Source of the DNA: a bacterium
GTDB lineage: Bacteria > Bacillota > Clostridia > Christensenellales > UBA1242
Length of the DNA: 18,657 bases
Assembly (NCBI GenBank): GCA_024692805.1
Contig: JAILMD010000007.1
Coordinates: 1 to 18,657, forward strand
Direction of reading: 5' to 3'
Position numbers and translations under genes: made by a program. Below, in pieces: positions 7,498 through 14,719 of the stretch. Under the pieces are notes generated by a model. That model did not search any database. It was not told the origin of the DNA and worked only from the letters and a program-made list of their open reading frames with translations. How positions within the stretch are numbered: position 1 is the first letter of the stretch; the number at the start of each line of letters is the position of its first letter.

Positions 7498-7896
7498 CTA
7501 AAAAGACCCAATTTTGCCGTTTTGAAAGCTATTTAAAACAACTTCCAAAATTTTATCAATTCTTGCCTTTTCATCATTTAAATAAAGATAACCTAAAACC
7601 GCTTCAAAAGCCGTTGCATATCTATAATCAATAACAGAATAGTTTTTAGCGGTTGAATGAGTGTGAGTATTGCGCGCTCTTTTAGCAACGTCTTTTTCTT
7701 CACTTGTTAAAATTTCCTCAACAAGCCTAAAACTCTCAGCCTGCGCCTTTGCATTAACAATTTTATTAATTATTCTCGTTATTGCGTTTGGGTTTAAATC
7801 AGTAGTCATCGCAAAATGCTTTCTTAAAACCAAACTTTCAACAGCATCCCCAACAAGCGCATAAACAAGGCTTTGTTTATTTTTAACATTATCCAT
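7498..7896 (-). CDS. mrnC: Mini-ribonuclease III (MrnC)
   Basis: MrnC is an RNase III catalytic domain without a dsRNA-binding domain; in B. subtilis it matures the ends of 23S rRNA. Key sequence: LVYALVGDAV with D17, RNTHTHSTAKNYSVIDYRYATAFEA with E98, then LGYLYL. I choose the ATG at 7896 (132 residues). A longer frame would begin at a TTG at 7947, but that start has no Shine-Dalgarno site, and the extra 17 codons contain a near-consensus promoter whose +1 falls on the A of the 7896 ATG. The gene has no Shine-Dalgarno site, so it should be read from a leaderless mRNA. It heads the mrnC-rlmB-sigH-dnaX operon. Confidence 0.92.
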   Translation of the reverse strand: MDNVKNKQSLVYALVGDAVESLVLRKHFAMTTDLNPNAITRIINKIVNAKAQAESFRLVEEILTSEEKDVAKRARNTHTHSTAKNYSVIDYRYATAFEAVLGYLYLNDEKARIDKILEVVLNSFQNGKIGSF

Positions 7897-7902
7897 AGTT
7901 TG

Positions 7903-7931
7903 ATTATACCACCATTTTAAAAGTTTATCAA
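7903..7931 (-). promoter_or_regulatory. Near-consensus leaderless promoter of the mrnC operon
   Basis: On the minus strand the -35 is TTGATA (7931-7926, 5/6), the spacer is 17 nt, and the -10 is a perfect TATAAT (7908-7903) preceded by TGG, an extended -10. The standard 7-nt spacing puts +1 at 7896, the first base of the mrnC ATG. No Shine-Dalgarno sequence can precede it on such a transcript. Confidence 0.85.
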
Positions 7932-7984
7932 GATAATTTAAAACCAACCATCATAATTGGCTTGCTAACAAAATAACATTTAAT

Positions 7985-8719
7985 ATGGCAAATTGTGTTA
8001 ATAAGTATAAAAAGTTTTTTGGAGCATTTATTAGTTTTATTATCTGCATAGCAATTCTTTTTTCGGCTAGTTTATTTTTATCTTCAACTTCCGCTGAGGC
8101 CGTTTCAAGCGAAGAAGTTCCTAACATTGGTTACACTATCGTTGTTGACCCGGGCCACGGCGGGCTTGACCCAGGCTCTATTGGAAGGGTAACAAAGGTT
8201 AAAGAAGCCGAACTCAATTTAAAAATTTCTAATGAGCTAGTTAAACTTTTAAAACAAGTTGGAATTAGCGTTGTTTTAACGCGAACAAATGAAAATGGGC
8301 TATACGGACTTTATAGTTCTAATTATAAAAAACGCGATATGCAAAAAAGAAAAGAAATAATAATGTCAGTTAAACCTAATATGGTTGTTAGTGTTCACAT
8401 GAATAGTTTTACTAACACGAAACTGCGTGGAGCCCAGGTTTTTTACGATAAAAACAGCGAAATAAGCAGGGCTCTTGCCCTTTCAATTCAAGACTTTTTT
8501 ACCGCAGAACTTCCCGCAAGTGATAAAGGCGTTAGCATCGGTGACTACTTTATGTTAAAATGCACTGACGCGCCTTCTGTTATTTGTGAGTGTGGATTTT
8601 TATCTAATGCTGAAGATGAAAAATTGTTGCTTGATGAAAACTATCAGGTTAAAGTTGCTAGTTGCATTTATAAAGGAATAACAAAGTTTTTAAACATTAA
8701 CGCAAAACAAATTGTTTAA
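7985..8719 (+). CDS. cwlD: N-acetylmuramoyl-L-alanine amidase, CwlD-like (Amidase_3)
   Basis: The enzyme cleaves the bond between muramic acid and the stem peptide; CwlD does this during spore cortex synthesis. The 244-residue product has an N-terminal hydrophobic segment (about 11-33), either a signal peptide or a membrane anchor, then one Amidase_3 domain with zinc ligands H58 (DPGHGG), E74 and H138 (SVHMN) and catalytic E202 (CECGFLSN). There is no SPOR or wall-binding domain, as in CwlD; the KRKEIIMSVKPNMVVSVHMN and LRGAQVFYDK stretches also resemble CwlD. A vegetative LytC-type amidase cannot be excluded. The ATG at 7985 has no Shine-Dalgarno site and only a weak -10-like TAACAT (7974-7979) before it. 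It is divergent from mrnC, 88 nt away. Confidence 0.85.
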   Translation: MANCVNKYKKFFGAFISFIICIAILFSASLFLSSTSAEAVSSEEVPNIGYTIVVDPGHGGLDPGSIGRVTKVKEAELNLKISNELVKLLKQVGISVVLTRTNENGLYGLYSSNYKKRDMQKRKEIIMSVKPNMVVSVHMNSFTNTKLRGAQVFYDKNSEISRALALSIQDFFTAELPASDKGVSIGDYFMLKCTDAPSVICECGFLSNAEDEKLLLDENYQVKVASCIYKGITKFLNINAKQIV

Positions 8720-8739
8720 AGGTTAATTTTCTTATACTC

Positions 8740-8768
8740 TTGCCTTAATTACTAAATTAGTATATAAT
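8740..8768 (+). promoter_or_regulatory. Promoter of the HD-domain gene, with palindrome in its spacer
   Basis: The -35 is TTGCCT (8740-8745), the spacer is exactly 17 nt, and the -10 is a perfect TATAAT (8763-8768). Predicted +1 is about 8775, 3 nt before the ATG at 8778, so the mRNA is effectively leaderless. The spacer contains the perfect odd-centred palindrome TACTAAATTAGTA (8750-8762), a possible operator. Confidence 0.78.
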
Positions 8769-8777
8769 AATAACAAT

Positions 8778-9371
8778 ATGGACAAAGAATTAATTGAACA
8801 AAATAAAACAACCTTTATAATGCTAGCTAAAGACGATATTAAACGTGAAGGAATTGATGCCCTTCTTGCTTGGCTTGAAAGTAGTGACTTTTTTACTGCC
8901 CCTGCCAGCACTAAATTTCACCTTTGCGAAGAAGGCGGGCTTTGCGCTCATTCGCTTAATGTTTATGAAAGAATGGTTAGGCTTTGTGATGCTGAATATG
9001 GCGAAGATGGTTATAACAAAGAAAGTATTGCAATAATTGCCCTTTTCCACGACCTTTGCAAAACTAACATTTATAAAACAGAAATGAGAAACGTTAAAGA
9101 AAATGGCGAATGGGTTCAAAAACCTTTTTACACTGTTGACGATTCCCTTCCTTATGGTCATGGCGAAAAAAGCGTTTATATGTTAAGTGGATTTATGAAA
9201 TTAACTCGTGATGAAGCAATGGCAATTAACTGGCATATGGGCGGGCTTGATGCAAGAAGCCAAGGTGGAAGTTTTGACTATTCTAAAGCCTTTACAAAAT
9301 ATCCACTTGCATTACTCATTCATTTAGCAGATATGCAGGCAACTTTCATTGATGAAAACGTTGAAGAATAA
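8778..9371 (+). CDS. HD-domain phosphohydrolase-like protein
   Basis: The 197-residue protein carries an apparently intact HD metal site: H58 (CAHSLNVY), H91-D92 (FHDLCK), H128 (PYGHGEKS), H153 (NWHMGG) and D185 (HLADM). HD enzymes hydrolyse phosphoester bonds of nucleotides or nucleic acids; the substrate here cannot be read from sequence. I recognise it only as the kind of small HD protein common in Clostridia and their phages. There is no signal peptide or membrane span, so it is probably cytoplasmic. The ATG at 8778 has no Shine-Dalgarno site but follows a TATAAT promoter by 9 nt. It lies 58 nt after the amidase gene and about 70 nt before gltX; neither neighbour predicts its substrate. 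Confidence 0.85.
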   Translation: MDKELIEQNKTTFIMLAKDDIKREGIDALLAWLESSDFFTAPASTKFHLCEEGGLCAHSLNVYERMVRLCDAEYGEDGYNKESIAIIALFHDLCKTNIYKTEMRNVKENGEWVQKPFYTVDDSLPYGHGEKSVYMLSGFMKLTRDEAMAINWHMGGLDARSQGGSFDYSKAFTKYPLALLIHLADMQATFIDENVEE

Positions 9372-9385
9372 CAAAAAACGCAAAA

Positions 9386-9416
9386 TTGGCTAAATTTTAA
9401 CTAAAAATGGTGTAAA
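9386..9416 (+). promoter_or_regulatory. Tentative promoter of gltX
   Basis: TTGGCT (9386-9391) could be a -35 and TGTAAA (9411-9416), preceded by TGG, an extended -10; the 19-nt spacer is long. It lies between the HD gene stop and the gltX Shine-Dalgarno site. No terminator is visible between the two genes, so readthrough is an alternative. Confidence 0.35.
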
Positions 9417-9440
9417 TTTTAAAAATACGTGGGAGAAGTT

Positions 9441-11072
9441 ATGGATTATAAGAAATTAGCAGATTTATTATTTCCAGAAGTTGATAAAGATTTTGATTAT
9501 TACTTAAAAAAATATAAAAAGCGTAATCTTCCTGCTGGCGCTGAGGTAACAAGAATCGCCCCTAGCCCAACCGGATTTTTACACGTTGGAACAATTTACG
9601 GCGCGCTTGCCGATTATTTTACTGCTAAAAATTCTAATGGTGTTTTCTATATGCGCCTTGAAGACACAGATTCTAAGCGAGAAGTTGCTAATGCCGGCGA
9701 AATTGCCTATGATATGCTTTGTTATTATGACGTTTGCCCAATGGAAGGCTACCGCGGAAACAAGGCGCAAATTGGCGATTATGGCGATTATATTCAATCA
9801 AAAAGAATGGATATTTATAAAGCCTTTGCTAAACACTTGGTTTCTATCGGCAGGGCTTTCCCATGTTTTTGCACAAAGAGTGAAACAAAACAAGATATAA
9901 TTGACAGACGAAACGAACAACTTGAAAATAGCGACGACATTGAAGAAAAAGACGTTTGCCGAAACCTTACCTACGAACAAATTGAAAATAACATTAAAGC
10001 AGGAAAACCTTTTGCTATAAGGTTGCTTAGCAAAGGCAACCCTGATAAAACCTTTGAATTTACTGATTTAATTAAAGGTAAAAGACAAATTAGAGAAAAT
10101 AATAAGGATATAGTTTTGCTTAAAAGCAACGGAATTCCTCCTTATTCTCTTGCCCACCTTGTTGATGACACCCTTATGGGAACAACAATAGTTATAAGGG
10201 GCGAAGAATGGTATCCTTCTCTTGCTGCTCATCTTGAACTTTTTGACGCTTTTGGTTTACCAAGACTTAAATATGCTCACACTCCTGTTATTTGCAAAAA
10301 TGATGAAAATGGAGGAAAGCGAAAACTAAGCAAGAGAAAAGATCCTGAGGCTGACGCAAGATATTTTATAACTCAAGGTTACCCAAAAACTAGCCTTATT
10401 GAATATTTAATCAACCTTCTAAATAGCGATTTCGAAATTTGGAGAGCTAATAATCCAACCTTACCTTACTCTGAATTTAATTTTAGTTTATCTAAAATTG
10501 GTTCAAATAACCCAATGTTTGACTTTAACAAATTAAATGATATTTCTAAAACAGTTATATCAAAAATGACAGCAAAAGAAGTTTATAACGGCGTTTTAAC
10601 TTGGGCTAAAGAATTTGACAAAGAATTTGCTAAATTCCTTGAAGAAAATCGCAATTATTGCGAAAAAGTGTTTAATATTGACCGCGAAACGCCAAAACCA
10701 AGAAAAGATATTTATTGTTGGAGCATGGTTAAAGATTACTTTAACTATATGTTTGGTGGGGTTAAAGATAATGAACTCGAAAAGCAAGATGAAACTAATT
10801 ATAAGGAATTTATTTTCACTTATGGCAAAAACTTTAAACTTCCTAAAACAAAAGAAGAATGGTTTAATGGCGTAAAAGAGGTTGCTTCAAGTCTAGGTTA
10901 TGCAACTGATAACAAAGCCTATAAAGAAAATCCATCAGCCTTTAAAGGAAACGTTGCTAAGGCTTGTGAATTTATAAGGCTTGCGCTAACGGGAAGAAAA
11001 AATAGTCCTGACCTTTATGAAATTATGACTATTTTAGGAAACGACGAAATAAATAAACGTTTTAAAATTTAA
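9441..11072 (+). CDS. gltX: Glutamate--tRNA ligase (GluRS)
   Basis: GluRS charges tRNA-Glu with glutamate, using ATP. I place the start at ATG 9441 (543 residues), which has GGAG at 9432-9435, 5 nt upstream; an in-frame GTG at 9429 would overlap that site. Visible: class I HIGH region PSPTGFLHVGTIYGA (41-55), MRLEDTDSKRE, a CxC pair (C142, C144) with a further Cys at 173 that may form a zinc-binding insert, and the KMSKS-like KLSKR (295-299). The HIGH region is preceded by about 35 extra residues (KKLADLLFPEV...) compared with typical GluRS; similar extensions occur in some clostridial GluRS proteins. A C-terminal anticodon-binding region follows. Whether it also charges tRNA-Gln cannot be told. 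A bidirectional terminator ends the gene. Confidence 0.94.
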   Translation: MDYKKLADLLFPEVDKDFDYYLKKYKKRNLPAGAEVTRIAPSPTGFLHVGTIYGALADYFTAKNSNGVFYMRLEDTDSKREVANAGEIAYDMLCYYDVCPMEGYRGNKAQIGDYGDYIQSKRMDIYKAFAKHLVSIGRAFPCFCTKSETKQDIIDRRNEQLENSDDIEEKDVCRNLTYEQIENNIKAGKPFAIRLLSKGNPDKTFEFTDLIKGKRQIRENNKDIVLLKSNGIPPYSLAHLVDDTLMGTTIVIRGEEWYPSLAAHLELFDAFGLPRLKYAHTPVICKNDENGGKRKLSKRKDPEADARYFITQGYPKTSLIEYLINLLNSDFEIWRANNPTLPYSEFNFSLSKIGSNNPMFDFNKLNDISKTVISKMTAKEVYNGVLTWAKEFDKEFAKFLEENRNYCEKVFNIDRETPKPRKDIYCWSMVKDYFNYMFGGVKDNELEKQDETNYKEFIFTYGKNFKLPKTKEEWFNGVKEVASSLGYATDNKAYKENPSAFKGNVAKACEFIRLALTGRKNSPDLYEIMTILGNDEINKRFKI

Positions 11073-11082
11073 AATAAACAAT

Positions 11083-11111
11083 AAAAAAGATGCTCAAATT
11101 GAGCATCTTTT
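11083..11111. terminator. Bidirectional terminator between gltX and rpoC
   Basis: Stem GATGCTC (11089-11095) with GAGCATC (11101-11107) around an AAATT loop, extended by flanking A (11083-11088) and T (11108-11111) runs. Read on plus it ends gltX; read on minus, with six Us, it ends rpoC, whose stop lies 5 nt away. Confidence 0.9.
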
Positions 11112-11115
11112 ATTT

Positions 11116-14100
11116 TTATTCAGCAATGTCTTCAACAACTTCTTTCTCAGGTTGTTTTTCTTCATGGCTTGCTATTCCCTGTTCGCTAGGAATAACGTCT
11201 CTATATTTCTTAAGACCTGTTCCAGCAGGAATAAGCTTACCAATAATAACATTTTCTTTTAAGCCGATAAGTGGATCAATCTTTCCTTTAATAGCAGCAT
11301 CAGTTAAAACTCTGATCGTTTCTTGGAATGATGCAGCAGAAAGGAATCCATCAGTTGCAAGAGCGGCTTTAGTTATTGAAAGAAGAACACGTTTAGCAGT
11401 TGCAGGTTCTCCGCCTTGGCTTAAAACTTTCTCGTTTTCTTCTTCATATTTGAAGATATCAACAAGATCGCCTGGAAGAAGATCAGTATCTCCGCTTTCC
11501 TCAATCTTAACTTTTCTAAGCATTTGACGAACAATAACTTCAATGTGTTTGTCGTTAACATCAACGCTATAAAGTTTGTAAACTTTCAAAACTTCGCGCA
11601 TGATGTAATCTTGAACGCCCTTAATACCTTTAGTTTTAAGAATATCATGAGGGTTAAGTGGGCCTTCAGTAAACATTGTTCCTGGCTCAACCATATCACC
11701 AACTTTGATAATATATTTAGAACCATAAGGAATTGCATAACTAATTTCGTTGCCATCATTTGTTGTTACTTCAACAAGTTGTTTAGCCTCGTTAACGGTT
11801 TTAACTTTGCCGTAAACTTCACTAATAACAGCAACACCTTTTGGCTTCTTAGCTTCAAAGACTTCTTCAACACGAGGAAGACCTTGCGTAATATCTGCAG
11901 CTGAAGCAGTACCACCAGCTTGGAAGACTTTCATTGTTAACTGTGTTCCTGGTTCACCAATAGCCTGAGCAGCAATAATACCAACTGCTTCGCCAACTTG
12001 AACAGGATATCTACTTGCCATGTTACGTCCGTAACATTTAGCACAAACACCATGTTTTGACTTACAAGTAAACACAGTTCTAATTTCAACACTTTCAATT
12101 CCAGCAGCTTCAATAGCTTTTGCTTGGTTAAGTGTTATCATCTCATTAGCCTTAGCTAAAACTTCGCCAGTTTTTGGATCTTTAACATCATTAACTGGGA
12201 ACCTACCATAAATTCTGTCTTTAAGGCTTTCAACAAGTCGGCCACTATCGTAAATTGCACTAACAGGAGCACCTTTTACTTTCTCGCCAAGAGTTGCAAA
12301 GCAGTCTTCATCATCAACAACAACTTCTTGAGCAACGTCAACAAGTCTTCTTGTTAAGTAACCAGCGTCTGCAGTTTTAAGAGCCTTATCAACCATACCT
12401 TTACGTCCACCACGAGTGGCGATAAAGTATTCAATAACGCTAAGACCTTTCTTAAAGCAAGATCTGATTGGAACTTCGATAATCTTACCAGAAGTTGAAA
12501 CCATTATTCCTCTAAGTCCGGCTAACTGACACATATTACCAGCATTACCACGGGCTTGAGAGTCAACCATCATTTTAAGTGGGTTAGTTGGTTCAAACTC
12601 TGCCATAACTGCTTTTTCCATTTCGCTCATGGCGTTGTTCCAAGCATCTGTTAATTTTTCAGCTTTTTCGTAGTTAGTAATTAAACCACGTTTATATTGT
12701 TTTTCAACGAGTAATCCTGCTTGGTTTGCTTTTTCAATAATTTCTTCACGCTTAGGAGCGTTTTTAACGTCAAACAAGCAAGCGGTTATGCAGGCTTTTG
12801 TTGAATATTTGTAACCTAAATCTTTGATTCTATCAAGCATTTTGGCTGTTTCAGTTGAACCAAGATTATCATAACAAGCCTTGATTATTGCCTTGATTTG
12901 TTTTTTACCACAAGTGTAATCAACTTCAAGTTTTAACATATCTTCAGGAGTTTCTCTCTTGATAATTCCAAGGTTTTGAGGAATCTCGCGGTTGAAGATA
13001 ATTCTTCCTACGGTTGTGTTAAGTCTTGTTACATACATTTTTCCGTCAATAACTTTCTTAACTCTAACAAAAATCTTTGATTGAAGTTCAATGTCACCAT
13101 TGTTATAAGCAAGAATTGCTTCTTCAGGATCAGAGAAAATTTTGCCTTCGCCTTTTGCCCCTTCTTTAGCATAAGTTAAGTAATAGTTACCTAAAATCAT
13201 ATCTTGAGTTGGAACTGTTATTGGTTCGCCATCACTTGGCTTTAAGATGTTGTTTGATGCGAGCATCAAGAATCTTGCTTCGGCTTGCGCTTCAAGTGAA
13301 AGTGGAACGTGAACTGGCATTTGGTCACCATCAAAGTCGGCGTTAAATGCAGTACAGGTTAATGGGTGAAGTTTAATTGCCCTACCTTCAACTAAAACTG
13401 GTTCAAATGCTTGAATACCAAGTCTGTGAAGTGTTGGCGCACGGTTAAGAAGAACTGGATGATCTTTAATAACATCTTCAAGAACGTCCCAAACGATTGG
13501 TCTTGCACGTTCAACAATTCTCTTAGCGCTCTTAATGTTATGAGTTTGGTTAAGATCAACAAGTCTTTTCATAACAAATGGCTTAAATAATTCAAGAGCC
13601 ATTTCTTTTGGAAGACCACATTGATAAATCTTAAGGCTTGGTCCAACAACGATAACGCTTCGTCCTGAATAGTCAACACGTTTTCCAAGAAGGTTTTGAC
13701 GGAAACGTCCTTGTTTACCGCGAAGTAAACCAGAAAGTGATTTAAGCTCACGGTTTCCGGCTCCGCTAATTGCTTTTCCGCGCCTACCGTTATCAATAAG
13801 AGCATCAACTGCCTCTTGAAGCATACGCTTTTCGTTTCTGATAATAATATCAGGAGCGCCAAGTTCGATAAGCTTCTTTAAGCGGTTATTTCTGTTTATA
13901 ACCCTTCTATAAAGATCGTTAAGGTCACTTGTTGCAAAACGTCCGCCATCAAGTGGAACCATTGGTCTAAGTTCTGGTGGAATAACAGGAACAACGTCAA
14001 GAATCATCCATTCAGGGCGTGCGCCACTTTGACGGAATGATTCCAAAACGCCAAGTCTTTTAGCAGATTTTAATCTCTTTTGACCTTTGCTGTTTTTAAC

Positions 14101-14685
14101 GATTTCACGTTCTTTAAGCGTTTCAGCTTCAACGTCAATTTGCTTTAAAAGTTCTTTGATAACTTCAGCACCCATACCAGCCTTAAATGACTTAGGACCA
14201 AATTTATCAACAGCTTCTCTATATTCCCTATCGTTAATAACTTGTTTAAATTCAAAGTCAGTTTTTCCAGGGTCAGTTACGATAAATGATGTGAAATAAA
14301 GAACTTGTTCAAGTTGTTTAACAGGAAGTTCAAGCATTAAGCCAATTCTTGAAGGAACGCCCTTGAAATACCACATGTGAGAAACAGGGGTAACAAGTTC
14401 GATATGTCCCATTCTTTCACGACGAACTTTGCTGCTTGTTACTTCAACGCCACACTTATCGCAGATAACGCCTTTATAACGAACTCTCTTATATTTTCCG
14501 CAATGGCACTCCCAGTCTTTGGTTGGTCCAAAAATTCTTTCACAAAACAAACCATCTCTTTCTGGCTTTTGAGTTCTATAGTTAATGGTTTCTGGCTTTG
14601 TTACTTCACCATGGCTCCATTCACGGATTTTCTCAGGGCTAGCAAGCCCAATTTGCATAGAATCGAAGTTGTTTAATTCAAACAT
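11116..14685 (-). CDS. rpoC: RNA polymerase beta' subunit RpoC, with atypical active-site residues
   Basis: This is the 1189-residue catalytic beta' subunit, of normal length for Bacillota and without large insertions. Visible: N-terminal zinc site C60/C62/C75/C78; catalytic triad NADFDGDQM (448-456, D450/D452/D454); second zinc site ending CKSKHGVCAKC; bridge helix around RKGMVDKALKTADAGYLTRR; trigger loop from GTQLTM. Three spots differ from the near-universal sequences I know: P457 follows NADFDGDQM where Ala (or Ile) is usual; the bridge helix begins TRGGRKG instead of THGARKG (R758); and the trigger loop reads TMKVFQAGG instead of TMRTFHTGG, so catalytic His is Q922 and Arg is K919. The reading frame is intact. 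The start has AAAGGAG 5 nt upstream, and rpoB ends 34 nt upstream, so rpoBC is one transcript. Confidence 0.98.
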   Translation of the reverse strand: MFELNNFDSMQIGLASPEKIREWSHGEVTKPETINYRTQKPERDGLFCERIFGPTKDWECHCGKYKRVRYKGVICDKCGVEVTSSKVRRERMGHIELVTPVSHMWYFKGVPSRIGLMLELPVKQLEQVLYFTSFIVTDPGKTDFEFKQVINDREYREAVDKFGPKSFKAGMGAEVIKELLKQIDVEAETLKEREIVKNSKGQKRLKSAKRLGVLESFRQSGARPEWMILDVVPVIPPELRPMVPLDGGRFATSDLNDLYRRVINRNNRLKKLIELGAPDIIIRNEKRMLQEAVDALIDNGRRGKAISGAGNRELKSLSGLLRGKQGRFRQNLLGKRVDYSGRSVIVVGPSLKIYQCGLPKEMALELFKPFVMKRLVDLNQTHNIKSAKRIVERARPIVWDVLEDVIKDHPVLLNRAPTLHRLGIQAFEPVLVEGRAIKLHPLTCTAFNADFDGDQMPVHVPLSLEAQAEARFLMLASNNILKPSDGEPITVPTQDMILGNYYLTYAKEGAKGEGKIFSDPEEAILAYNNGDIELQSKIFVRVKKVIDGKMYVTRLNTTVGRIIFNREIPQNLGIIKRETPEDMLKLEVDYTCGKKQIKAIIKACYDNLGSTETAKMLDRIKDLGYKYSTKACITACLFDVKNAPKREEIIEKANQAGLLVEKQYKRGLITNYEKAEKLTDAWNNAMSEMEKAVMAEFEPTNPLKMMVDSQARGNAGNMCQLAGLRGIMVSTSGKIIEVPIRSCFKKGLSVIEYFIATRGGRKGMVDKALKTADAGYLTRRLVDVAQEVVVDDEDCFATLGEKVKGAPVSAIYDSGRLVESLKDRIYGRFPVNDVKDPKTGEVLAKANEMITLNQAKAIEAAGIESVEIRTVFTCKSKHGVCAKCYGRNMASRYPVQVGEAVGIIAAQAIGEPGTQLTMKVFQAGGTASAADITQGLPRVEEVFEAKKPKGVAVISEVYGKVKTVNEAKQLVEVTTNDGNEISYAIPYGSKYIIKVGDMVEPGTMFTEGPLNPHDILKTKGIKGVQDYIMREVLKVYKLYSVDVNDKHIEVIVRQMLRKVKIEESGDTDLLPGDLVDIFKYEEENEKVLSQGGEPATAKRVLLSITKAALATDGFLSAASFQETIRVLTDAAIKGKIDPLIGLKENVIIGKLIPAGTGLKKYRDVIPSEQGIASHEEKQPEKEVVEDIAE

Positions 14686-14719
14686 ATTCTCTCCTTTAAA
14701 ATTTTATATCTATTGTTTT

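Noticed and set aside
7897..7947. N-terminal extension of mrnC from TTG at 7947
   Set aside because: It has no Shine-Dalgarno site, its codons contain a near-consensus promoter for the ATG at 7896, and the extra residues do not resemble an MrnC N-terminus.
7950..7984. Promoter for the cwlD-like amidase (TTGGCT with TTTAAT, or TAACAT alone)
   Set aside because: TTGGCT-N16-TTTAAT would start inside the coding region, and TAACAT has no usable -35; neither is firm enough to annotate.
8823..9161. Minus-strand open frame opposite the HD gene
   Set aside because: The plus-strand frame has a full HD motif set and a promoter; the antisense frame has neither motif nor start signals.
9429..9440. GTG at 9429 as the gltX start
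   Set aside because: It overlaps the GGAG site that correctly spaces the ATG at 9441, and no other Shine-Dalgarno site serves it.
11090..11527. Open frame opposite the rpoC 3' end
   Set aside because: It is a shadow of rpoC codon structure, starts in the terminator, has no ribosome site, and encodes no recognisable motif.
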